64,000 nucleotides of DNA from Alistipes indistinctus YIT 12060 (GCF_025144995.1 NZ_CP102250.1:1-64000); one strand, 5' to 3'. Shown: positions 43,416 to 53,063, counted from the stretch's first letter. Program-made: numbers and translations. Notes: generated from the letters alone by a model not told the origin.

Positions 43416-44357
43416 ATGCCGAAACGCGCTCCGCACCGCGTCTCGAAAGAGACGCACCTCAAAGTCATCGTGATCCTGCTGTTGGCAGTGGTCCTGCTGC
43501 TGTGGCTCGTGCATTGCGCCGGGCCGAAATCGGTTCGTGAGCAGCGACTTCCCGCGCGCTCCGAAAAGGCCGCTGAAAGGGCCGAAATGTCCGAGAAGGC
43601 TGACCGGTCCGATCGGTTTGACCGACAGGACCAGCCGAACCAACCGGGGCACCGTGTGTATGGCACACAACTTGAATTGCCCCTTTACACCGACAGTATG
43701 TTTATTGTGCGTCATCCCGAAGCACGTTACACGCTTTGTTACGACACCTCGTACCGGCAAGCGGCCTGGGTCGCCTACCTGCTGACCCGTTCCGAGGTCG
43801 GTCGCAAGGATGCGGAACGTGCAAATGCGTTCCGGTGCGATCCCGAGGTCGTCCGCCGGGGCTGGCCCACGGCCCGTGACCGGGATTATGCCCGCAGCGG
43901 TTACGACCGGGGGCATTTGTTGCCTTCTGCCGACCGTGACGATACGCCTTCGGAAAACCGGGCGACGTTTTACCTGTCGAATGTTTCGCCGCAGTGCGCC
44001 GGGCTGAATCGACAGACATGGCGTTTACTCGAGGAGCAGGTGCGGCGATGGGCCGCCGCGTACGATTCGCTGTACGTGGTGACAGGGCCCGAACTGGTGC
44101 CCGGATTACCCCGGATCAAGGGAGGAGTAGGGGTTCCCCGGCGCTATTTCAAAGCATTGCTCGTGTGGCACGGAGGACGCTATCACGCGATAGCATTCCT
44201 GATCCCGAACCGGGAGCGGGTCGAAGGAGGTTTCGGGGATTATGCGCTGAGTGTGAACGACCTGGAGCGGCAGCTTGGCTATGACCTCTTTTGGCGCCTG
44301 CCCGACAGCATCGAAGAGCGGGTCGAAGGGGATCTGGACCGCACTTTCTGGAAATGA
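43416..44357 (+). CDS. Membrane-anchored DNA/RNA non-specific endonuclease (DRGH type)
   Basis: NUC1/EndoG-like nuclease of 313 residues. A single N-terminal transmembrane segment (VIVILLLAVVLLLWLVHC, about 17-34) anchors it, probably facing the periplasm. A charged, repetitive spacer (about 41-78, rich in Arg, Asp, Glu, with RSDRFDRQD) follows. The catalytic motif is YDRGHLLPSADR: Asp164, Arg165, Gly166, His167, with the metal-binding asparagine at 198 (QCAGLNRQTW). YLSNVSPQ and VTGPEL are further family segments. The enzyme needs Mg and cuts DNA and RNA without sequence preference (family knowledge). It is divergent from obgE through a palindromic promoter. Confidence 0.9.
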   Translation: MPKRAPHRVSKETHLKVIVILLLAVVLLLWLVHCAGPKSVREQRLPARSEKAAERAEMSEKADRSDRFDRQDQPNQPGHRVYGTQLELPLYTDSMFIVRHPEARYTLCYDTSYRQAAWVAYLLTRSEVGRKDAERANAFRCDPEVVRRGWPTARDRDYARSGYDRGHLLPSADRDDTPSENRATFYLSNVSPQCAGLNRQTWRLLEEQVRRWAAAYDSLYVVTGPELVPGLPRIKGGVGVPRRYFKALLVWHGGRYHAIAFLIPNRERVEGGFGDYALSVNDLERQLGYDLFWRLPDSIEERVEGDLDRTFWK

Positions 44358-44481
44358 GGTCGGAAATGCGTTTTTCCGGACACGGCTGTGAATTGTGGCG
44401 GATACGTAACTAAGTAGCGAATGGGAAAACAAATCGGAAAAATAAACTGTATAAAAACGATTCTGAAAAACAAGGTGAATT

Positions 44482-45360
44482 ATGCATAAATCGGGTTTTG
44501 TCAACATCATCGGCAACCCCAACGTGGGGAAATCGACGCTGATGAACGCGCTGGTGGGCGAACGCCTTTCCATTATCACTTCCAAGGCGCAGACCACGCG
44601 CCACCGGATTCTGGGTATCGTCAATGGCGACGACTTCCAGATCGTCTATTCCGATACGCCGGGTATCCTGAAACCCAATTACAAGCTTCACGAGTCGATG
44701 ATGAAGGTGGTGCAGGGGGCCCTCAAGGACGCTGACATCATCCTTTACGTCACCGACGTAACCGAGGGTACCGAACATCGGAACGAATTTGTGGACAAGA
44801 TCCTCCGCAGCGGGATTAAAACAATCCTCGTTATCAATAAAATCGACCTGACGACACCTGACAAACTGGAGCAACTGGTCGATGAGTGGAGGCACATACT
44901 GCCCGATGCACTGATCGTCCCGGTATCGGCTGCGCACAATTTCAATATCGGCGGCCTGTTCGACCGTATTCTCGAACTGTTGCCCGAAGGGGAGCCCTTC
45001 TACCCGAAAGATGCGCTGACGGATAAGAGCCTGCGTTTTTTTGCATCGGAGATCATTCGTGAGAAGATCCTGCTCAATTACGAGAAGGAGATTCCTTACA
45101 GTGTCGAAATTTCGATCGAAGAGTACAAGGAAGAGCCTACGATCGACCGTATTTCAGCTGTGATCTATGTGGCGCGTGACAGTCAAAAGGGTATCCTGAT
45201 CGGCCATCAGGGCTCACGCCTTAAGAAGGTGGGCTCCGAAGCGCGTGCCGATCTGGAGCAGTTCCTCGGCAAAAAGGTTTTCCTGCAGCTTTTCGTCAAA
45301 GTTAACGAGGACTGGCGCAACAGCGACCGTCAACTCAAGCGTTTCGGCTACGAGGAGTAG
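44482..45360 (+). CDS. era: GTPase Era
   Basis: Ribosome-associated GTPase of 292 residues acting on 16S rRNA maturation. G1 is GNPNVGKST (11-19), G2 is within SKAQTTRHRI, G3 is DTPGIL, G4 is NKID and G5 is VSA. The C-terminal KH domain shows SVEISIEEYKEEPTIDRISAVIYVARDSQKGILIGHQGSRLKKV with its GHQG RNA-binding loop. Full family length. It follows the nuclease gene by 124 bases; no promoter was identified in between. Confidence 0.96.
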   Translation: MHKSGFVNIIGNPNVGKSTLMNALVGERLSIITSKAQTTRHRILGIVNGDDFQIVYSDTPGILKPNYKLHESMMKVVQGALKDADIILYVTDVTEGTEHRNEFVDKILRSGIKTILVINKIDLTTPDKLEQLVDEWRHILPDALIVPVSAAHNFNIGGLFDRILELLPEGEPFYPKDALTDKSLRFFASEIIREKILLNYEKEIPYSVEISIEEYKEEPTIDRISAVIYVARDSQKGILIGHQGSRLKKVGSEARADLEQFLGKKVFLQLFVKVNEDWRNSDRQLKRFGYEE

Positions 45361-45390
45361 TTCCCTGGCGTGCTGGGTTTGCAGCCGTTT

Positions 45391-48030
45391 CTATTCAGGT
45401 CTCAGGTCGATTGTCGTGATATAGCGGCATATGTGGTTGTTTTTTGTGACGCCTTCGAGGATTACGTCATATACGGCAGGCCGGTCTCCGGTGTAAAAAG
45501 AGACGGTACCCGACGCATGAATTTCCGGATTCCAGTAGAGGGTTGTCCGCAAGTCTGGCACGGGATCATTCTTTTGCTGGGCTGTTTCGTATTTGGGCGA
45601 GTAGAACTCCGTCTCTTGTTTGAAGCCGAACGGAGCGAACATCAGCATGGAAGGAAGCGGGGCGATCGGTTGAGTCAGGGCCTCGCCGCTTTTCATGCGG
45701 ACCAGGAGCAGTCCGGACACTCCTTGCAGATGATAGGCCTTTAGTTGAGGATCGCCTGCCATGATAGCACCTGCCGATTCTATCATGCTGACACGTAAAT
45801 TGTTGAGCAATTCTATCCCATCATTGTCCGCTGCGTATGGCATGCTGTCGATCAGGATCAGTCCGATCGGTTTTCCGAGGCAATCGAGGTAACGGTGGCG
45901 CTTCCCGTTTGCGTCGGTCGTGTATTTCAGACTGACGCCCGGTAAAATACCTTCTTTAAGTGCGTCCAGCGCTGTGGATGCATTGTATGCCGATAAATGT
46001 TCAGGGGTAGTAGTATTGGCATTCAGGCCAAAGAAACGGCGCTCTTTGGGGACTGTCAATGCCCGTACAACTGCCGGCGGGGCGGATGCGGCCAGCAGTT
46101 TGGGTAGGGTCGGTTCCTGTTTAACCGGAATGGTCAGTTGTCGGTAATTGTCGGCATAACTCTGCATGGCGGCTGCGACCTCGTTGCTTGTTGTGTACAG
46201 ACAGGAAGGGACGGCGTTACGAACGGCCGGGAAAGTGTCCTGGTCCATCGTGAGCTGGATCCCCCGCATTCGCTCTTTTTTGTTCAGTGCCTGAACCATG
46301 AAAACGGTACTGTCCGGAATTATGGCTGTATAGGAAAACCTGCAACTGTCTTTTAGGTGGAAACGTTTGGAGTAGTTGTAGCGCAGGATCGAAAATACGA
46401 GTGATACGTCTTTTACCTGTTTGCCGGAGAGGCCGGAGATGGTGCCCGTGAATTTTTGCGTTACTTCCGGCGGATAGGGATGCTCTGGATAAATGTCGAG
46501 AAGCACTTTTTTGATGTCAAAGCGTGTCCAACCATGGGTTAGCATCAACAGATCGAGTTTGTAATCGGTTTGCGGATCGTTGTCCTTGAAATAATAGGCG
46601 GGATCTTCGATATGTCCCTTCAGGTCGGAACTCATCAGCAGGTAGGACTGGATATTTTCTTCCCATGGTTCCTGCCTGACTAAATCGTGGTCGGTGACGG
46701 ACACGGCAAAACGCCCTTCGGCCGGGACACCACGATAGTTTGTGATCGTGATGTCCAGAGCGATCTCTTTGCGGGCGGCGATATGCTTACGGGAAGCCGC
46801 CACGGAAACCCGGGCAGGTTGCTTGTCCCTGATGAAGAAGAGCCGTTCGGCCAGTGGTATTTTCGCAACACGGTCTACCACGAGGATATGGCAAATGCCC
46901 GGGAGCAGGTAGTCGGTATCGATCTCTTTAAACCATTCGTTTTTACGAAACTCTTCCGATGCCAGGATTTTACCCCTGCACAGGATCATGATGGCAAGAC
47001 GTTCCGGATCGAGATCCGGTGTGGCGGACATATAACAGAGCAGCCGCCGCCAGTTGGCAACGGTGAGCGAACATCCCGATCGCTCCACTTCCGGAAGCTC
47101 TACCTTACGAATGGTGCCGTTTTGCGCAGTCACTTCGGCGTAATACCGCTGCCCGTACTGAGGTGTCAACGAAAAACGACCCATGCCTTTGTGGATCGAT
47201 GCCAGCTCCGTGACGAACCTTCCCGCACTGTCGAATACCTTTCCTGTCACCTCAACGGAAAGTCCGTCCGTTCCGATTGCTTTGAATGCCACGACCTGCG
47301 CTCCTAGCGGAAGTAGGTGGCCGCCTTCCGGGAAGAACTGAATGTCGAAATCGTCTTGGTTGTCAGCCGTTTCCGAGGTATGTGCCGTTGTTTGTTGCCG
47401 GTCGGTTGTAGCGATTGGGTGTTCTGTGCTGGAGAGTGTTTTCACGGGAGACGAGCCGTCCGAAAGAGTATCCGCAATGGCGTGTGGAGCCGGATTGACG
47501 ATCGGGATGACTTTTTTGAAGAAAAATGCTTCATCTTCGTTCTGCATCCATTGTGTGTAGCCGCGCAGCAGGTAGTGGCCCGAAGGAAGATTTCGCGGCA
47601 GGTTGAGGTTGTTGTGAAAACCGTTCCAATTTTCGATTACCTTGATCCGCCTGCGTACGGAGTCCCGTTTGTCCACCAACTCGACATAGATAAAACGAGT
47701 GGGGCGGGGATAGCTTAGTGTCACCGCATTGAGTAGATAACCCTTGAACCAAATCGTTTCCCCGGCGCAATAGTAAGGTTTGTCCAGCTGCAGGTAGAGT
47801 TTCTCCGGAACACCCTTTTTGTAGGTGTCGATAAATTTGTTGAGCGAAAACTTGTAGAATGATTTCGGTAAATCTTCTTCGTCGACTCTGATCTGTGTCT
47901 GGCCGATGGATTGTAGCAGAGTTTTTTGCTGCTTATGCGGAGGTTTGCCGTATAGAAGAGTGCCTGCATCCCATTGTGTCACGGACAGGATACAGGTAAT
48001 CACTATGCAGGATATTACAGTGCGTGCCAT
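45391..48030 (-). CDS. Large exported MG2/plug-like envelope protein (first paralogue)
   Basis: Exported protein of 879 residues, paralogue of the next gene upstream on this strand. A signal peptide (ARTVISCIVITCILSVTQ) starts it. At about residues 70-130 lies KGVPEKLYLQLDKPYYCAGETIWFKGYLLNAVTL, resembling the MG2 domain of bacterial alpha-2-macroglobulins. Several beta-sandwich stretches follow. The region where the paralogue has a TonB-plug-like domain is degenerate here. The C-terminus (PDLRTTLYWNPEIHASGTVSFYTG) is conserved between the two. No thioester or protease motif is present. Role unknown. Confidence 0.65.
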   Translation of the reverse strand: MARTVISCIVITCILSVTQWDAGTLLYGKPPHKQQKTLLQSIGQTQIRVDEEDLPKSFYKFSLNKFIDTYKKGVPEKLYLQLDKPYYCAGETIWFKGYLLNAVTLSYPRPTRFIYVELVDKRDSVRRRIKVIENWNGFHNNLNLPRNLPSGHYLLRGYTQWMQNEDEAFFFKKVIPIVNPAPHAIADTLSDGSSPVKTLSSTEHPIATTDRQQTTAHTSETADNQDDFDIQFFPEGGHLLPLGAQVVAFKAIGTDGLSVEVTGKVFDSAGRFVTELASIHKGMGRFSLTPQYGQRYYAEVTAQNGTIRKVELPEVERSGCSLTVANWRRLLCYMSATPDLDPERLAIMILCRGKILASEEFRKNEWFKEIDTDYLLPGICHILVVDRVAKIPLAERLFFIRDKQPARVSVAASRKHIAARKEIALDITITNYRGVPAEGRFAVSVTDHDLVRQEPWEENIQSYLLMSSDLKGHIEDPAYYFKDNDPQTDYKLDLLMLTHGWTRFDIKKVLLDIYPEHPYPPEVTQKFTGTISGLSGKQVKDVSLVFSILRYNYSKRFHLKDSCRFSYTAIIPDSTVFMVQALNKKERMRGIQLTMDQDTFPAVRNAVPSCLYTTSNEVAAAMQSYADNYRQLTIPVKQEPTLPKLLAASAPPAVVRALTVPKERRFFGLNANTTTPEHLSAYNASTALDALKEGILPGVSLKYTTDANGKRHRYLDCLGKPIGLILIDSMPYAADNDGIELLNNLRVSMIESAGAIMAGDPQLKAYHLQGVSGLLLVRMKSGEALTQPIAPLPSMLMFAPFGFKQETEFYSPKYETAQQKNDPVPDLRTTLYWNPEIHASGTVSFYTGDRPAVYDVILEGVTKNNHICRYITTIDLRPE

Positions 48031-48106
48031 TTCAGGCTGTTTTTGTAATCTTTGCCGACCTCTTTTAGTAGTTTTAAGTCCTTATTGAAGCTCGTGGAAC
48101 AGATGT

Positions 48107-50839
48107 TTACCGGGTCCGGTCGATTGTGGTGGTTGCCCGGCAGATTGATCCGTTATCGGTGATTCCTTCCAGTATGACGTCATAAACGGTTGCTTTGTCT
48201 GCCGTGTAAAAGGTCAGCGAAATTTTCCCGTTGCGGTCGGGTTTAACGCATGGATCCCAATAAACGGTTGTCCTCAGGTCCGGCTTGTTGTCGGCTTTCG
48301 CCGCAGAGGTTTCGTATTTGGGTGCGTAAAACGCTTCCGGTTTTTTGTAACCCAGCGGCGTAACCGTGACGGTCGCCAATGTAGGAGTGTCGAATATATT
48401 ATTGAGCGTATAGCCCTCTTTCAGGCGTACGACTATGGCGCCGTTCCGGGCTTCGGAACCGTATTTGCCCGCTTCGCCCGGTTCGAGGTATCCCATGGCT
48501 TCCACCCGGTTCGGAGGGATATTGTTGAACATTCCCGCGTTGATTTTACGTCCGTCCACGACGAAGCATTCAATTGCACCGGCTCCGCTTCTGTTGGGTA
48601 CGGTGGTGTGTTCCCCTGTGATCTCGTCATAGACGTTTGACACGCGCAGGTAACTCATTGCTTCGCTCAGTCGGGAGGCTCCTTTGAAATGATTTAGTAT
48701 CTCCTGGCCGATGACCCGTTCGACGTATTGTCCGTTGAACATATGTTTTCTTTGGGCAGTTACCGTTACATTGGAAAGGTTGATGATCCGGATGCCGCCT
48801 TCGGCATAGTATTGTTCTTTGAGTTGGTCGAGGTATTCGAGCGGGATAAAGGTCGAATCGGTCGGATTCTCCCCGATTTTAGGCAATGGGATACCGGCAT
48901 TTGCATCCGGGAACGTTTCGGGATCGATTTTGAGTTCGAGTCCCGTGGTGCCTCCTTTCGCACGTTTGCTCTGCAGCAGCAGGGTCGTACTGTCCGCAAA
49001 ATCGCAGTTGGGAAAAAGGAACTTGTTGGTATTGCCCAGCGGCAACTCTTCTACGTAACTGTCTTTCAGCGAACAGATGGTAACCGTCGTCGATTTGGGC
49101 GCCCCCCCGAACATCCCCAGTACCTCTCCCGATACCGTCTGGCTCTCTTCGACCGGGAATTTTGCCTCCGGCAATCGGCCTTTCAGCAGGTCGGAGATGT
49201 TAAACCGCGTCCAGCCGTGAGTCAGCATCAGCAGGTCGAGTTTGTGGTCTTTCTGCAGTGTGCGGTCGTAAAAATAGTAGCCCGGTTCTTCGATGTATCC
49301 TTTCAGATCGGAGGTGAGCAGCAGGTTCGAACGGATGTCGCCGTCGTCCGGGTTCTGTTGGACGGCATGTCTGTCCGTCACGGCGACGGCGAACGATCCG
49401 GAACTTTGTCCGGTCGTGTCTTTCAAATGAATTGTTAGCGTTACTTTTTCACGTGCGCCGTATTGGTTGCTGTTGGTCGCAAAGGCTGCCTGAGGTGAAG
49501 AGGTCTCGTGTATAAAGTAGAGCCTTTCGGCCACCGGTTGCCCGGTATCCTGATCCACAATGGAAAAATGCGCGATACCTGGCGGAAGGCTCTGTTTGCC
49601 AACCGACCAGACGGAAGGGAATGAAGCGAGTGGATCGACGGCGATGACCTGGCCTTTTACATGTACGACCAGCCCCAGTTTCGCCGGATCGATATCCGGG
49701 GTGGCTGTTGCCTGGCAGAGGAGTAAGCCATTGCGCTCGGTTACTGCAAGCGTACATCCCGAAGGGGAGACCGGGGGCAGTTCGAACCGTTTGGCGAGTC
49801 CGGCGCTGTCGAGGGTTTCTGCAAAGTATCGTTTCCCGCTCTGCGGCACGAACGAAAGCCGGCCCATGCCTTTGTGGATCGTATTGAATGTCGTGACGGG
49901 GATTCCTTCTCCGTCTACGATCTGCCCATTCACTTCGACCGACAGTCCGTTGGTCCCTATTGCCTTGAAAGCGACGGTTTGCATACCGAGTGGAAGCAGG
50001 TGTCCGCCTTCGGGGAAAAAATCGACGCTGTAATCTTGGGAGAAGGCGGGTATGATGAATTGCTTTTCATAAGGCATGTTTGGGTCGTCTATGGTGACTG
50101 TGAGTGAATTGGACACCATGTCTTGTTGGGGAATAGGGAATCCGACGAGGAGTTTTCCCCGTTGGGTAGTTTGGGCTGAATAGCGTTTGGTTTTGCCGTC
50201 CAATGCAAGCAGGTAGGTGAGTTTTTGATCTGCAATGGGCTTTTTCTCCGAATCGGTGAAAACGATTTCGGCGGTGCATTGTCCGTTTTCTTCGGTCGTA
50301 TAGCGGATGGTGGCTGACACGGCATTGTCTATCGGATTTCCGATGGTGAGGATGCGGTTGTAGAAAAAAGCCTCGCCGCTGTTTCTCATCCATTGCGTAT
50401 AGGCTCGGAGTGTATATTGTCCGCGCGGGGTTTCGGGCGGCAGTTTCAGGCAGTTGTGGAAGCCGTGCTCGTCGGCTCTGATTTTGATGCGCTGCTGGAC
50501 CGTGTTGTTCCGGTCGATCAGTTCAACATAGATATACCGGCTTTGCCGCATCGGTGCCAGTGTCACCGCATTCACCAGGTATCCTTTGAACCAGATGTTT
50601 TCTCCTGCGCTGTAATAGGGTTTGTCGAGTTGGAGGTAGAGCTTTTCGGCGATTCCTTTTTCATACATCGAGACGAATCGTTGAAAGGTTTGTTCGCTGA
50701 AAGCGGAAGGCGTAGATTGACGTATCGCCGGTCCGGCAGCTGCCGCAACGGGGTGCGCCGGAGGTTTGGCCGTGACCGGATCCGCTGCCGGTACGGTTGC
50801 CGGAAGAATCAACCAGAATATACAATGGGATAGATGCAT
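48107..50839 (-). CDS. Large exported MG2/plug-like envelope protein (second paralogue)
   Basis: Exported protein of 910 residues with signal HLSHCIFWLILPATVPAADP. The MG2-like segment KGIAEKLYLQLDKPYYSAGENIWFKGYLVNAVTL matches the neighbouring paralogue. Near residues 690-800 it has a TonB-receptor plug-like stretch: VTVTAQRKHMFNGQYVERV, LSEAMSYLRVSNVYDEI, CFVVDGRKINAGMFNNIPP, and the closing GKYGSEARNGAIVVRLKEG. The C-terminus (PDLRTTVYWDPCVKPDRNGKISLTFYTA) matches the paralogue. No beta-barrel follows the plug, so it is not a transporter itself. It is 76 bases upstream of the first paralogue on the same strand. Confidence 0.65.
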   Translation of the reverse strand: MHLSHCIFWLILPATVPAADPVTAKPPAHPVAAAAGPAIRQSTPSAFSEQTFQRFVSMYEKGIAEKLYLQLDKPYYSAGENIWFKGYLVNAVTLAPMRQSRYIYVELIDRNNTVQQRIKIRADEHGFHNCLKLPPETPRGQYTLRAYTQWMRNSGEAFFYNRILTIGNPIDNAVSATIRYTTEENGQCTAEIVFTDSEKKPIADQKLTYLLALDGKTKRYSAQTTQRGKLLVGFPIPQQDMVSNSLTVTIDDPNMPYEKQFIIPAFSQDYSVDFFPEGGHLLPLGMQTVAFKAIGTNGLSVEVNGQIVDGEGIPVTTFNTIHKGMGRLSFVPQSGKRYFAETLDSAGLAKRFELPPVSPSGCTLAVTERNGLLLCQATATPDIDPAKLGLVVHVKGQVIAVDPLASFPSVWSVGKQSLPPGIAHFSIVDQDTGQPVAERLYFIHETSSPQAAFATNSNQYGAREKVTLTIHLKDTTGQSSGSFAVAVTDRHAVQQNPDDGDIRSNLLLTSDLKGYIEEPGYYFYDRTLQKDHKLDLLMLTHGWTRFNISDLLKGRLPEAKFPVEESQTVSGEVLGMFGGAPKSTTVTICSLKDSYVEELPLGNTNKFLFPNCDFADSTTLLLQSKRAKGGTTGLELKIDPETFPDANAGIPLPKIGENPTDSTFIPLEYLDQLKEQYYAEGGIRIINLSNVTVTAQRKHMFNGQYVERVIGQEILNHFKGASRLSEAMSYLRVSNVYDEITGEHTTVPNRSGAGAIECFVVDGRKINAGMFNNIPPNRVEAMGYLEPGEAGKYGSEARNGAIVVRLKEGYTLNNIFDTPTLATVTVTPLGYKKPEAFYAPKYETSAAKADNKPDLRTTVYWDPCVKPDRNGKISLTFYTADKATVYDVILEGITDNGSICRATTTIDRTR

Positions 50840-51157
50840 AATTGTATGGGTTGTTTAGGTTAGTGTCTGGCAAAGTCGTCTTTCGGGTGCAGCCGGCTGT
50901 GTTTTGTGGTACGGAGCCAAGGTGGGGCGCCATTGGATTTCTATTGCAGAAAGTTAACAAAATATTCCGCACGGACCAATTTTATCCGGCAGCTTTCATG
51001 TCGTTTTATCGTGCTTTTTCAATTACGTTTCTCTTAAATTGCCGAAGTGATGCGATAATTTTTTTATTTCCGGGAAAATCACTATCTTTGCAGGCCCGCA
51101 AAATGTGGGCACGGATCACATAATTCACACAAGTATTAACTTTTTAAACGTAAAAAA
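50840..51157. other. Gene-free region before rplM
   Basis: About 318 bases. It holds the rplM -7 box (51083-51090), an AT-rich upstream stretch and a leader of about 60 bases in which ATGTG (51103-51107) can pair with CACAT (51117-51121). No gene is supported. A plus-strand frame at 50842-51123 runs through the promoter and is rejected. Confidence 0.6.
51083..51090 (+). promoter_or_regulatory. -7 promoter element for rplM-rpsI-rpsB-tsf
   Basis: TATCTTTG exactly matches TAnnTTTG, 67 bases before the rplM start, with an AT-rich upstream stretch but no clear -33 TTTG. Confidence 0.6.
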
Positions 51158-51613
51158 GTGGAGTCATTAAGCTACAAAACAATCTCCGCCAACGCTGCGA
51201 CGGTCACCAAGGAATGGGTGCTGATCGACGCTACGGACGCGGTGGTGGGTCGGCTTGCTTCGCAGGTAGCCAAGATCCTGCGCGGTAAGAACAAGCCTAG
51301 CTTCACTCCTCACGTTGACTGCGGTGACAATGTCATCATCATCAACGCTGACAAAGTGAAGTTTACGGGCAAGAAGATGACGGACAAGGTGTACGTCCGT
51401 CACACGGGTTATCCCGGCGGCCAGCGTTACGCCACTCCGGCCGATTACCTGCGTAAGAAGCCCGAGTTCGTCCTCGAAAAGGCCGTCAAGAGCATGCTGC
51501 CCCGTACCCGTCTGGGCTCGGCGCTGCTGCGCAACCTGAAGGTGTATGCCGGAAGCGAACATCCGCATGCGGCACAGGCACCCAAAACTATCAAGTTAAA
51601 CGAGATTAAGTAA
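51158..51613 (+). CDS. rplM: Ribosomal protein L13
   Basis: Large-subunit protein of 151 residues. Conserved segments: LSYKTISANAATVTKEWVLIDATD, LGRL-like VVGRLASQVAKILRGKNKP, VDCGDNVIIINA and VKSMLPRTRLG. It starts with GTG at 51158; this start reproduces the MxxLSYKT N-terminus seen in Bacteroidales L13, and no ATG lies nearby. The stop and the start of rpsI share one base. Confidence 0.96.
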   Translation: MESLSYKTISANAATVTKEWVLIDATDAVVGRLASQVAKILRGKNKPSFTPHVDCGDNVIIINADKVKFTGKKMTDKVYVRHTGYPGGQRYATPADYLRKKPEFVLEKAVKSMLPRTRLGSALLRNLKVYAGSEHPHAAQAPKTIKLNEIK

Positions 51614-52005
51614 TGAGTATGGAAGTTGTAAATGCCGTTGGACGCAGAAAAGCTGCTGTAGCTCGCGTTTACGTGAAACCCGGCAAAGGGAACATTACTA
51701 TCAACCAGAAACCCCTGGACACCTACTTTCCGTTGGAAATTTTCCAGTATGTGGTGAAACAGCCGCTGTTGGTCACTTCGACCACTGAAAATTTCGACAT
51801 CACCATCACTCTCGACGGTGGCGGAATCAAAGGCCAGGCTGAGGCTGCCCGCCTGGGTATCGCCCGCGCCCTCTGCGAAATCGATGCGGAGATGCGCCCG
51901 GTGCTCAAGAAGAACGGCTTCATGACGCGTGACCCGCGTGAGGTTGAGCGTAAGAAACCCGGTCAGCCCGGTGCACGTCGCAAGTTCCAGTTCAGCAAGC
52001 GTTAA
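51613..52005 (+). CDS. rpsI: Ribosomal protein S9
   Basis: Small-subunit protein of up to 130 residues. NAVGRRKAAVARVYVKPG opens it, GGGIKGQAEAARLGIARAL is the core, and the basic tail FMTRDPREVERKKPGQPGARRKFQFSKR reaches the P-site tRNA. Two starts are possible: the ATG at 51613 overlapping the rplM stop, or the ATG at 51619 (MEVVNAVGRRK), which fits homologues slightly better. Confidence 0.96.
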   Translation: MSMEVVNAVGRRKAAVARVYVKPGKGNITINQKPLDTYFPLEIFQYVVKQPLLVTSTTENFDITITLDGGGIKGQAEAARLGIARALCEIDAEMRPVLKKNGFMTRDPREVERKKPGQPGARRKFQFSKR

Positions 52006-52166
52006 TTTCTGCGCCTGTGGAGCACAGAGCGGGAACAAATACCGGAGACTGCTTTTATGCACTACTCTGTTATTGCCCCTCTGCGGAAAATCGCGGGGAT
52101 TGTCCAGGACACTACCGCTGCGATTGATGTAAAGAGAATTAAAACAGAATTAAACAGTTAAACAAA

Positions 52167-53036
52167 ATGCCAAGAACTGATTTTAATCAATTACTGGAGG
52201 CCGGCGCTCACTTCGGCCACCTCAAGAGAAAGTGGAATCCCAAGATGGCTCCTTATATCTTCATGGAGAAAAACGGAATCCACATCATCGACCTTCACAA
52301 AACGGTGATGAAGATCGATGAAGCCGCCGCCGCGCTCAAGCAGATCGCCAAGAGCGGTCGCCGCGTCCTGTTCGTCGCTACGAAGAAGCAGGCCAAGGAC
52401 GTCGTTGCGGAGACGGTTGCCGCAGTCAACATGCCGTATGTTACGGAACGTTGGCCGGGCGGTATGCTTACAAACTTCCCCACGATACGTAAAGCTGTCA
52501 AAAAAATGGCCATGATCGACAAGATGAATACCGATGGCACTTTTGACAACTTCTCAAAGAGAGAGAAACTCCAAATCAGCCGTCAGCGCGCCAAACTCGA
52601 GAAGAACCTCGGTTCGATCGCTGACCTGACCCGCCTTCCCGCCGCTCTGTTCGTAGTGGACGTGCAGAAAGAGGCCAACGCCGTGAAAGAGGCCAAACGC
52701 CTCAGCATCCCCGTATTTGCCATGGTTGATACTTGCTGTGATCCGACAGATATCGATTATGTAATTCCGGCAAACGACGATGCTACCAAATCGGTGGCTG
52801 TAGTCCTCGAGGCTGTGACCGCCGCTATCGCAGAAGGTTTGGCCGAACGTAAGCTCGAGAAGGAGAAAGAGGCTGCCGAATCTGCCGCCAAGGCAGAGAA
52901 GGAGCCCAAACCCCGGGTTAAGAAGGCTGTGAAAGCGGATTCCGCTAAAGCTGAACCGGTAGCCGAAGCCGCTGCTGAAGAGGCTGAAGCACCTGTTGTT
53001 GAAGCCAAGGCAGAAAAAGCCGAGTCCGCAGAATAA
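52167..53036 (+). CDS. rpsB: Ribosomal protein S2
   Basis: Small-subunit protein of 289 residues. FNQLLEAGAHFGHLKRKWNPKM, FVATKKQAKDVVAETV, ERWPGGMLTNFPTIRKAVKKM and VDVQKEANAVKEAKRLSIPVFAMVDTCCDPTDIDYVIP are all family segments. It has an extra C-terminal tail of about 50 residues made of Ala, Glu, Lys and Pro, common in the phylum. It lies 161 bases after rpsI, room for a leader that I cannot identify, and 27 bases before tsf. Confidence 0.96.
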   Translation: MPRTDFNQLLEAGAHFGHLKRKWNPKMAPYIFMEKNGIHIIDLHKTVMKIDEAAAALKQIAKSGRRVLFVATKKQAKDVVAETVAAVNMPYVTERWPGGMLTNFPTIRKAVKKMAMIDKMNTDGTFDNFSKREKLQISRQRAKLEKNLGSIADLTRLPAALFVVDVQKEANAVKEAKRLSIPVFAMVDTCCDPTDIDYVIPANDDATKSVAVVLEAVTAAIAEGLAERKLEKEKEAAESAAKAEKEPKPRVKKAVKADSAKAEPVAEAAAEEAEAPVVEAKAEKAESAE

Positions 53037-53063
53037 TTATCGCTTATAACAGAAAGGAAAATT

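Noticed and set aside
50842-51123. A 93-residue plus-strand frame upstream of rplM
   Set aside because: It spans the rplM promoter and leader and shows no conserved feature.
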